52,401 nucleotides of DNA, from contig JBKCVA010000019.1 of NCBI GenBank assembly GCA_046318115.1, positions 1 through 52,401 on the forward strand, given 5' to 3'. Each line of letters begins with the position of its first letter. The stretch's first letter is position 1. The stretch is from Aquimonas sp046318115. Its GTDB lineage: Bacteria > Pseudomonadota > Gammaproteobacteria > Xanthomonadales > Xanthomonadaceae. Positions 8,597 through 14,897 of the stretch are shown piece by piece. The position numbers were made by a program, and so were the translations under genes. The notes under the pieces are model-generated. The model was not told the origin of the DNA, did no database searches, and saw nothing but the letters and a program-made list of their open reading frames with translations.

Positions 8597-8733
8597 GGGG
8601 TTGGGGATTGGGGATTCGGAAACGGGAGAGCGCCCTTGTGGCTGCGTACCGATTCCGACTCCGCCCGAAGCAGTGAGAATCCCAGCCGCCGCGCCAGCGG
8701 TCGTTCCATCCCGAATCCCCAATCCCGAATCCC
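8597..8733. repeat. Inverted heptad element between pilT and pilU
   Basis: Heptads GGGGTTG, GGGATTG, GGGATTC lie at 8597-8617, and inverted heptads CCATCCC, GAATCCC, CAATCCC, GAATCCC lie at 8706-8733. The two arms can pair and enclose about 88 bp of unrelated sequence. The element fills almost the whole pilT-pilU gap and ends just before the pilU ribosome site (GAAGGAG). Confidence 0.75.
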
Positions 8734-8751
8734 GCTCCGAAGGAGCCCGCC

Positions 8752-9882
8752 ATGAGCACCATCGACTTCACCAGCTACCTCAAGCTGATGTCGCACAAGA
8801 AGGCCTCGGACCTGTTCATCACGTCCGGCATGCCGCCGACAATCAAGGTGCATGGGCGTCTGCAGCCGATCACCCAGACGCCGCTGACGCCGCAGCAGTC
8901 GCGAGACCTGGTGCTGAACGTGATGACGCCCAGCCAGCGCGAAGAGTTCGAGAAGACCCACGAGTGCAATTTCGCGATCGGCGTGTCGGGCGTTGGCCGC
9001 TTCCGCGTGAGCTGTTTCTACCAGCGCAACCAGGTCGGTATGGTCCTGCGCCGTATCGAGACCCGCATTCCGACCTGCGATGAGCTGAACCTGCCGCCTG
9101 TCATCAAGACCCTGTCGATGACCAAGCGCGGCATCGTGATTCTGGTCGGCGCCACTGGTACCGGCAAGTCGACCACGCTGGCCGCGATGCTGGGCTACCG
9201 AAACCAGAATTCCTCGGGCCACATCATCACCATCGAGGATCCGATCGAATACGTGCACAAGCACGAGGGCTGCATCATCACCCAGCGCGAGGTCGGCATC
9301 GACACCGACAGCTGGGAGAACGCGCTCAAGAACACCCTGCGCCAGGCGCCCGACGTCATCATGATCGGTGAGGTCCGCACCCGCGAAGGCATGGACCACG
9401 CCATCGCGTTCGCTGAAACCGGCCACCTGGTGCTGTGTACCTTGCACGCCAACAACGCCAACCAGGCGATGGACCGCATCATCAACTTCTTCCCGGAAGA
9501 CCGCCGCGGTCAGCTGCTGATGGATCTCTCGCTGAATCTGAAGGGCGTGGTCGCGCAGCAACTGATCCCGACGCCGGATGGCAAGGGGCGCCGCGTTGCG
9601 CTGGAGGTGCTGCTGGGCACGCCGCTGGTGCAGGACTACATCCGCGAGGGCGAGATCCACAAGCTCAAGGAAGTGATGAAGGAGTCGACCAACCTCGGCA
9701 TGAAGACCTTCGACCAGGCTCTGTTCGAGCTCTACCAGGCCGGCGAGATCAGTTACGAGGACGCGCTGCGCCATGCCGACTCGACCAACGAGGTACGCCT
9801 GAAGATCAAGCTGGCGCAGGGCGGTGACGTGCATTCGCTGGCCCAGGGGATGGACGGCGTCGAGCTGATCGAGTCGCGCTGA
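8752..9882 (+). CDS. pilU: PilT-like type IV pilus ATPase PilU
   Basis: 376 aa. PilU is a PilT paralogue that assists retraction as an accessory motor. Motifs are Walker A GATGTGKST (about 130-138), HIITIEDPIEYVHKHEGCIITQREVG, Walker B APDVIMIGEVRTREGMD, and TGHLVLCTLHANNANQAMDRI. The C-terminus is longer than in PilT, as is usual for PilU. A strong ribosome site, GAAGGAGCCCGCC, precedes the ATG. The mRNA between pilT and pilU would contain the heptad hairpin, which could affect the PilT:PilU ratio. Confidence 0.96.
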   Translation: MSTIDFTSYLKLMSHKKASDLFITSGMPPTIKVHGRLQPITQTPLTPQQSRDLVLNVMTPSQREEFEKTHECNFAIGVSGVGRFRVSCFYQRNQVGMVLRRIETRIPTCDELNLPPVIKTLSMTKRGIVILVGATGTGKSTTLAAMLGYRNQNSSGHIITIEDPIEYVHKHEGCIITQREVGIDTDSWENALKNTLRQAPDVIMIGEVRTREGMDHAIAFAETGHLVLCTLHANNANQAMDRIINFFPEDRRGQLLMDLSLNLKGVVAQQLIPTPDGKGRRVALEVLLGTPLVQDYIREGEIHKLKEVMKESTNLGMKTFDQALFELYQAGEISYEDALRHADSTNEVRLKIKLAQGGDVHSLAQGMDGVELIESR

Positions 9883-9894
9883 ATCGCCCATCCA

Positions 9895-9925
9895 CCCGCC
9901 GCGCGATTTGACAGCGCGCGGCGGG
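9895..9925 (+). terminator. Likely terminator after pilU
   Basis: A GC-rich stem (CCCGCCGCGC at 9895-9904 with GCGCGGCGGG at 9916-9925) starts 12 bp after the pilU stop. It is followed by a weak T-rich stretch (CTTTGTT) about ten bases later. It is a plausible end of the pilTU transcript. Confidence 0.55.
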
Positions 9926-10029
9926 CAGGTCTAGCTTTGTTGCGCTGCGGTGAAGCCGTCCCGCAGCGAAATCCTCAAGCCCGATTGAACCCAAGGTGGC
10001 CAGGCGGAAACGCCGGTCGAGCGTGCGAC

Positions 10030-10050
10030 ATGTCCACTACCGTCGACTGA
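10030..10050 (+). CDS. Possible leader peptide of thrS (MSTTVD)
   Basis: A six-codon ORF, ATG-TCC-ACT-ACC-GTC-GAC-TGA, contains two adjacent threonine codons and stops 30 bases before a strong Rho-independent terminator that precedes thrS. That layout fits classical amino-acid attenuation, but two Thr codons are few and the ribosome site is weak (GAG eight bases upstream). It is a speculative call. Confidence 0.25.
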   Translation: MSTTVD

Positions 10051-10080
10051 CATTCCCAGATCGCGCGGGCACCCGTACCG

Positions 10081-10101
10081 AGGGCGCTTGCGCCCTTTTT
10101 T
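10081..10101 (+). terminator. Rho-independent terminator or attenuator before thrS
   Basis: The stem AGGGCG/CGCCCT with a CTTG loop is followed immediately by a run of six T residues. It stands 59 bases before the thrS start, so it can only act on a transcript that begins upstream. It is either an attenuator in the thrS leader or the end of a short RNA made from 9926-10101. Confidence 0.7.
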
Positions 10102-10159
10102 GTTGCCTGCCGCCGATGCCCCAGTGGCCCTTGCGCAGGCGCCGCACGAGTGAATACCC

Positions 10160-12079
10160 ATGCTCCACATCACGCTCCCCGACGGCAGCCGCCGTGAATT
10201 CGAAGGCCCAGTGTCCGTGGGCGAAATCGCCGCCAGCATCGGCGCCGGCCTCGCCAAGGCGGCGCTGGCCGGCAAGGTCGATGGCAAGCTCGTCGATACC
10301 AGCCATCGCATCCAGTCCGACGCTTCGCTGGAGATCGTCACCGACAAGCATCCCGACGCGCTGGAGATCCTGCGCCACTCGACAGCGCATCTGCTGGCCC
10401 AGGCCGTGCAGCGCCTGTACCCGGGGGCGCAGGTGACCATCGGCCCGGTGATCGACAACGGCTTCTACTACGACTTCGCCTACGAGCGACCCTTCACCCC
10501 GGATGATCTGCCCAAGATCGAAGCCGAGATGCAGAAAATCGTCGCCGAGAAGCTCGCCGTGAGCCGCACCGTGAAGTCGCGCGATGAGGCGATCACGTTC
10601 TTCCGTGATCTGGGCGAGCACTACAAGGCGGAGATCATCCAGTCGATCCCGGCCAACGAGGATCTCTCTCTGTACTCGCAGGGCGAGTTCACCGATCTCT
10701 GCCGTGGTCCGCACGTGCCGGGCACCGACAAGCTGCGCGCGTTCAAGCTGATGAAGGTGGCCGGTGCCTATTGGCGCGGCGATTCCAACAACCAGATGCT
10801 CTCGCGCATCTACGGCACCGCTTGGTTGAACGACAAAGATCTCAAGGCCTACCTGCACCAGCTGGAGGAAGCCGAGAAGCGCGACCACCGCCGCATCGCC
10901 AAGCAGCTCGACCTGTTCCATCAGCAGGAGGAGGCGCCTGGCATGGTGTTCTGGCACCCGCGCGGCTGGACGCTCTGGCAGACCGTCGAGCAGTACATGC
11001 GTGGCGTCTACAAGAACTCCGGTTATCAGGAAGTGCGCTGCCCGCAGATCCTCGACGTCTCGCTGTGGAAGAAGTCCGGCCACTGGGACAACTACAAGGA
11101 AAACATGTTCTTCACCGAGTCCGAGAAGCGGACCTACGCGGTGAAGCCCATGAACTGCCCGGGCCACGTGCAGATCTTCAATTCCGGCCTGCACAGCTAC
11201 CGCGACCTGCCGATCCGCTACGGCGAGTTCGGCGGCTGCCATCGCAACGAGCCCTCCGGTGCCCTCCACGGCATCATGCGCGTGCGCGCCTTCACCCAGG
11301 ACGACGGGCACATCTTCTGCACCGAAGACCAGATCGAAGCCGAGGTCACGGCCTTCCATCAGCAGGCGATGGCGGTCTACCGCGACTTCGGGTTCGAAGA
11401 CATCTCGCTGAAGATCGCCCTGCGTCCCGACTCGCGCCTCGGCGACGACGCGACCTGGGACAAGGCCGAGAATGCCCTGCGTGCCGCACTTGGCAGCTGT
11501 CGCGTGCAGTGGGAGGAGCTGCCCGGCGAAGGTGCCTTCTACGGGCCCAAGATCGAGTACCACATGCGCGACTCGATCGGTCGCGGCTGGCAGGTCGGCA
11601 CCATGCAGGTCGACTTCATGATGCCCGGCCGCCTCGGTGCGGAGTATGTCGACGAGACCAGCACGCGCCGGCATCCGGTGATGCTGCACAGGGCCATCGT
11701 CGGCTCGATGGAGCGCTTCATCGGCATCCTCATCGAGCATCACGCCGGCCTGTTCCCGCTGTGGCTGGCGCCGGTGCAGGCGGTGGTGATGAACATCACC
11801 GATGCCCAGGCCGACTACGTTCGCGAGGTGACTCAAGCCCTTGTCCAGCAAGGCTTCCGGGTTCAGTCCGACTTGAGAAACGAAAAGATCGGTTATAAGA
11901 TTCGCGAGCATACCCTGCAGAAGATTCCCTACCTCCTGGTCGTGGGCGACCGCGAAAAAGAGGAAGGGCTCGTCGCAGTGCGCGCGCGTTCCGGCGAGGA
12001 CCTGGGCAGCCTGACGCTGTCCGAGCTCATCGCGCGGCTGCGCGCGGAGAACGGACCAACCGCCCGCGACAAGGTGTGA
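10160..12079 (+). CDS. thrS: Threonyl-tRNA synthetase
   Basis: 639 aa (E. coli 642). It charges tRNA-Thr. Domains in order are an N-terminal TGS domain (MLHITLPDGSRREF, 1-60), the editing domain with HSTAHLLAQAV and a later YSQGEFTDLCRGPHVP, the class II catalytic core (about 240-535), and the C-terminal anticodon-binding domain (from about 540). The catalytic zinc ligands are visible as Cys333 (PMNCPGH), His384 (DGHIFC) and His510 (LHRAIVGS), matching E. coli C334, H385 and H511. It is first in the thrS-infC-rpmI-rplT cluster. Confidence 0.98.
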   Translation: MLHITLPDGSRREFEGPVSVGEIAASIGAGLAKAALAGKVDGKLVDTSHRIQSDASLEIVTDKHPDALEILRHSTAHLLAQAVQRLYPGAQVTIGPVIDNGFYYDFAYERPFTPDDLPKIEAEMQKIVAEKLAVSRTVKSRDEAITFFRDLGEHYKAEIIQSIPANEDLSLYSQGEFTDLCRGPHVPGTDKLRAFKLMKVAGAYWRGDSNNQMLSRIYGTAWLNDKDLKAYLHQLEEAEKRDHRRIAKQLDLFHQQEEAPGMVFWHPRGWTLWQTVEQYMRGVYKNSGYQEVRCPQILDVSLWKKSGHWDNYKENMFFTESEKRTYAVKPMNCPGHVQIFNSGLHSYRDLPIRYGEFGGCHRNEPSGALHGIMRVRAFTQDDGHIFCTEDQIEAEVTAFHQQAMAVYRDFGFEDISLKIALRPDSRLGDDATWDKAENALRAALGSCRVQWEELPGEGAFYGPKIEYHMRDSIGRGWQVGTMQVDFMMPGRLGAEYVDETSTRRHPVMLHRAIVGSMERFIGILIEHHAGLFPLWLAPVQAVVMNITDAQADYVREVTQALVQQGFRVQSDLRNEKIGYKIREHTLQKIPYLLVVGDREKEEGLVAVRARSGEDLGSLTLSELIARLRAENGPTARDKV

Positions 12080-12143
12080 TCTCTTTAAGAATCAATGCCT
12101 TGCGCTCCGGTTTGGACCAGCAGCCCAGCACGGAGACACGCGA

Positions 12144-12665
12144 ATCAATACCGAAAAGCTGAACCGCAAGAACCACGAAATCCGGGTGCCGCGCGTGCGC
12201 GTCATCGGTGCCGAAGGCGAGAACGTCGGCGTTCTGAGCCGCGACGAAGCCCTGCGCATGGCGCTGGATCTGGAGCTTGACCTAGTCGAGATCCAACCCA
12301 ACGTCGACCCGCCGGTCTGCCGCATCATGGATTTCGGCAAGTTCCGCTTTGAGCAGCAGAAGAAGGCGAGCGCCGCCAAGAAGAAGCAGAAGCAGGTGGA
12401 GATCAAGGAACTCAAGTTCCGCCCCACCACCGACGTCGGCGATTACGCCATCAAGCTTCGCAACATCCGGCGCTTCCTCGAGGAAGGCGACAAGGTCAAG
12501 ATCAACATCCGCTTCAAGGGTCGTGAGATGGCCCATCAGGAGTTGGGTATTGCCATGGCGAACAAGATCGAGGCCGATCTGGGCGACGAGGTGGTGATCG
12601 AGCAGCGTCCGCGCCTCGAAGGCCGCCAGATGGTGATGATGATCGCGCCCAAGAAGAAGCAGTAG
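12144..12665 (+). CDS. infC: Translation initiation factor IF-3, AUC start
   Basis: 173 aa if started at ATC 12144. IF-3 binds the 30S subunit, prevents premature 50S joining and checks start codons. The open frame has no ATG at its head; GTG 12186 would remove 14 residues, including the conserved NRKNHEIRVPRVRV. ATC 12144 follows a GGAG at 12132-12135 with an eight-base spacer and gives INTEKLNRKNHEIRVPRVRV, like other xanthomonad IF-3 proteins. A rare AUU, AUC or AUA start is the known basis of IF-3 autoregulation. Other landmarks are PPVCRIMDFGKF, the lysine-rich linker, and EGRQMVMMIAPKK at the end. Confidence 0.95.
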   Translation: MNTEKLNRKNHEIRVPRVRVIGAEGENVGVLSRDEALRMALDLELDLVEIQPNVDPPVCRIMDFGKFRFEQQKKASAAKKKQKQVEIKELKFRPTTDVGDYAIKLRNIRRFLEEGDKVKINIRFKGREMAHQELGIAMANKIEADLGDEVVIEQRPRLEGRQMVMMIAPKKKQ

Positions 12666-12688
12666 GCGTCTTCGAGCGAGACCTCGCG

Positions 12689-12714
12689 GGCCCCGGCCGA
12701 CACCGGCCGGGGCC
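12689..12714 (+). terminator. Strong hairpin after infC
   Basis: A perfect 11-bp stem, GGCCCCGGCCG with CGGCCGGGGCC, encloses an ACAC loop 24 bp after the infC stop. The tail TTGCACTT is not a true T-run, so it may cause partial termination or only protect the mRNA end. Confidence 0.5.
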
Positions 12715-12942
12715 TTGCACTTGAAGGGATTTCCCCGCGCAGGAGGCGACGGGAGCGGTCCGGGGCCATGCAGTCCCGGAGCGCGCGCAGGGTGGGCAGG
12801 AGCCCGCGGCTGTCGTACCCGGTTCGCCGGGGTCTTTGCCGTTCGCGGCGGTTTGGCGATCGGCGCCTTCGCGGTGCAGTGATGTACTCGCGCAGGCTCT
12901 ACCGCCTGGTTCGCGGCGCTGCCGTGGGCCGGGCTACAAGCG

Positions 12943-12993
12943 CGGAATGTGCTCCTCAAGCGATGCGGTCGTAGACCTCATCCGCGCATTCCG
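12943..12993 (+). promoter_or_regulatory. Candidate L20-type leader structure before rpmI
   Basis: CGGAATGTGC (12943-12952) pairs with GCGCATTCCG (12984-12993) through ten pairs including one G-U. Inside it, GATG-C-GGTC (12962-12970) pairs with GACC-T-CATC (12974-12982). In many bacteria L20 represses the rpmI-rplT mRNA by binding such a leader; here the role is inferred from position only. Confidence 0.4.
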
Positions 12994-13041
12994 GGTATCC
13001 AAGATCCGCAGCGGTCCGCCGTTGCATGCAAGGAGTCTCCC

Positions 13042-13239
13042 ATGCCCAAGATCAAGACCAATCGGGCTGCCGCGAAGCGTTTCCGCAAGACCGCCTCCGG
13101 CAAGTTCAAGTGTGGCCATGCGTTCAAGAGCCACATCCTGACCAAGAAGTCGACCAAGCGTAAGCGCGGTCTGCGCGGCACCAACCACGTTCGTGCGGAG
13201 GACGCAGGCCGCGTCCAGCGCATGCTCCCGTACCTCTAA
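13042..13239 (+). CDS. rpmI: Ribosomal protein bL35
   Basis: 65 aa, standard length. The sequence MPKIKTNRAAAKRFRKTASG and the basic KKSTKRKRGLRG segment are typical of bL35, a 50S subunit protein. The ribosome site AAGGAG lies seven bases before the ATG. rplT follows after 15 bp, so the two are cotranscribed. Confidence 0.98.
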   Translation: MPKIKTNRAAAKRFRKTASGKFKCGHAFKSHILTKKSTKRKRGLRGTNHVRAEDAGRVQRMLPYL

Positions 13240-13254
13240 GGGAGGATCGCAACC

Positions 13255-13611
13255 ATGGCACGAGTCAAGCGTGGCGTTACCGCCCGTCGTCGTCACAAGT
13301 CCGTCCTCGCACGTGCAAAGGGCTACTACAACGCCCGTCGCAAGGTGTTCCGCGTTGCAAAGCAGGCCGTCACCAAGGCCGGCCAGTACGCCTACATCGG
13401 CCGCAAGCAGCGCAAGCGTCAGTTCCGCGCTCTGTGGATCGTCCGCATCAATGCGGCGGCCCGCCAGTTCGGTCTGTCCTACAGCCGCCTGATGAACGGC
13501 CTCAAGAAGGCCAGCATCAGCCTCGACCGCAAGGTTCTGGCCGATCTGGCTGTGCACGATCTGCCGGCGTTCGGTTCGCTGGCCGAGAAGGCCAAGGGCG
13601 CACTGGCCTAA
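13255..13611 (+). CDS. rplT: Ribosomal protein bL20
   Basis: 118 aa, standard length. It begins MARVKRGVTARRRHK and contains the conserved AKGYYNARRKVFRVAKQAV and the RDIW-like RALWIVRINAA. It is needed early in 50S assembly and in many bacteria is also the repressor of its own operon. The ribosome site AGGGAGG precedes the ATG. A terminator-like hairpin follows 44 bp after the stop. Confidence 0.98.
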   Translation: MARVKRGVTARRRHKSVLARAKGYYNARRKVFRVAKQAVTKAGQYAYIGRKQRKRQFRALWIVRINAAARQFGLSYSRLMNGLKKASISLDRKVLADLAVHDLPAFGSLAEKAKGALA

Positions 13612-13630
13612 GGCCGGAGCGTTCGACATG

Positions 13631-13650
13631 CCGCGGTGAGTCCACCGCGG
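13631..13650 (+). promoter_or_regulatory. First hairpin of the pheS leader
   Basis: CCGCGGTG (13631-13638) pairs with CACCGCGG (13643-13650). It lies 20 bp after rplT and four bases before the terminator hairpin, a tandem arrangement that could be a pause or anti-terminator partner. Confidence 0.35.
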
Positions 13651-13654
13651 ATCT

Positions 13655-13693
13655 CCTGTGGGGAAGGGCATGCTCTTCCCCACAGGCGTTTTC
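13655..13693 (+). terminator. Rho-independent terminator or attenuator before pheS
   Basis: A perfect 12-bp stem (CCTGTGGGGAAG with CTTCCCCACAGG) with an eight-base loop is followed by CGTTTTC. It sits between rplT and pheS. It should either end the rpmI-rplT transcript or set the read-through into pheST, as the pheM attenuator does in E. coli. No phenylalanine-rich leader peptide is visible. Confidence 0.7.
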
Positions 13694-13809
13694 AGGGCCG
13701 GGGTTTGACTGGGGCTTGGCGCGCAGCGCCGCCCGAGGCAGGCTTTCCGGCCCACGCCCCGGGCCTCGCGCCCGGGCCAGGCCCGCGAACGCGGGCGCCG
13801 TCACGAGCG

Positions 13810-14811
13810 ATGAGCATGAGCGAGTTGGAAGCGCAGGCGCAGAGCGCCGCGAACGAGATCGAACAGGCCGACAGCATCGACGCGCTGGAAGCCATCCGCG
13901 TGCGCCTGCTGGGCAAGGCAGGCCTCATCACGGAGCAGTTGAAGCGGCTGGGCGCCCTGGATCCGGAGGCGCGCAAGGCCGCCGGTGCGGAGGTCAATCG
14001 CATCAAGCAGGCGCTGACCGATGCCATCGGTGCGCGCCGCGCGCTGTTGGAGAAGGCTGCGCTGGATGCGCGTCTTGCCTCCGAGCGCATCGACGTCAGC
14101 TTGCCCGGTCGTGGTGCTCGTTCCGGCAGCCTGCATCCGGTCGCGCGCGCCGCCGAGCGCATCGCCGGCATCTTTGCGCGCATGGGCTACGAACTGGCCG
14201 ATGGCCCGGAGATCGAGGACGACTGGCACAACTTCGAGGCGCTGAACTTCCCGCCGCACCACCCGGCGCGCGCCATGCACGACACCTTCTACTTCCCGGA
14301 CGGGCGTCTGCTGCGCACACACACCTCGCCGGTACAGGTGCGCTACATGCGCGAGCGTCAGCCGCCCTTCCGCATGATCGCCATCGGCAAGGTCTATCGT
14401 TCGGATTCCGATCAGACCCACTCGCCGATGTTCCACCAGATGGAGGGCCTGCTGATCGACGAGACCAGCACGTTTGCTGACCTGAAGGGCACGCTCAAGC
14501 AGTTCGTCGACGCCTTCTTCGAGCGCGACTTCGCGATGCGCTTCCGCCCGAGCTACTTCCCCTTCACCGAGCCCTCGGCTGAAGTCGACATCCGCTGGGA
14601 CCGCGAAGACGGCAGTGAGCGTTGGCTGGAAGTGCTGGGCTGCGGCATGGTGCATCCGAATGTGCTGCGCGCCTGCGGCATCGACCCCGAACGCTACACC
14701 GGCTTCGCCTTCGGCATCGGCATCGAGCGCTTCGCCATGCTGCGCTACGGCGTCAGCGACCTGCGCAGCTTCTTCGAGAACGACACGCGTTTTCTCGCGC
14801 AGTTCGCTTGA
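13810..14811 (+). CDS. pheS: Phenylalanyl-tRNA synthetase alpha subunit
   Basis: 333 aa. With PheT it forms the (alpha-beta)2 enzyme that charges tRNA-Phe. Residues 1-90 are the N-terminal coiled-coil tRNA-binding arm. The class II core follows, with motif 2-like MIAIGKVYRSDSDQTHSPMF, then EVLGCGMVHPNVL and motif 3 FGIGIERFAMLRYG. The start is ATG 13810 (MSMSELEAQ); ATG 13816 is equally possible and changes two residues. The ORF extends far upstream through the leader but is not conserved there. The ribosome site is weak. Confidence 0.97.
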   Translation: MSMSELEAQAQSAANEIEQADSIDALEAIRVRLLGKAGLITEQLKRLGALDPEARKAAGAEVNRIKQALTDAIGARRALLEKAALDARLASERIDVSLPGRGARSGSLHPVARAAERIAGIFARMGYELADGPEIEDDWHNFEALNFPPHHPARAMHDTFYFPDGRLLRTHTSPVQVRYMRERQPPFRMIAIGKVYRSDSDQTHSPMFHQMEGLLIDETSTFADLKGTLKQFVDAFFERDFAMRFRPSYFPFTEPSAEVDIRWDREDGSERWLEVLGCGMVHPNVLRACGIDPERYTGFAFGIGIERFAMLRYGVSDLRSFFENDTRFLAQFA

Positions 14812-14821
14812 GGCGAACTGC

Positions 14822-14849
14822 GGGATTCGGGATTGGCGATTCGGGATTT
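14822..14849 (+). repeat. GGGATTC heptads between pheS and pheT
   Basis: Four consecutive heptads, GGGATTC GGGATTG GCGATTC GGGATTT, begin ten bases after the pheS stop. They occupy one third of the 86-bp pheS-pheT gap. No inverted partner is seen in the gap. Confidence 0.7.
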
Positions 14850-14897
14850 GTAAGCCGCAGCGGGCCAGGCTCGCGCGGCCTCTGATGGACACAGGCA

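Larger units (their letters stand above)
12666..13041. other. infC-rpmI gap, 376 bp, structured leader
   Basis: No gene is seen here. The gap opens with a GC-rich hairpin (12689-12714) and ends with a nested stem structure (12943-12993) just before the rpmI ribosome site AAGGAG. The length and structure suggest that rpmI-rplT has its own leader, possibly with its own promoter. No clear -35/-10 pair was identified. Confidence 0.5.

Noticed and set aside
7533..9891. Long minus-strand ORFs opposite pilT and pilU
   Set aside because: They mirror two clear ATPase genes and encode no recognisable protein.
10037..11911. Minus-strand ORF of 624 codons opposite thrS
   Set aside because: thrS is certain on the plus strand; the antisense frame is a by-product of high GC content.
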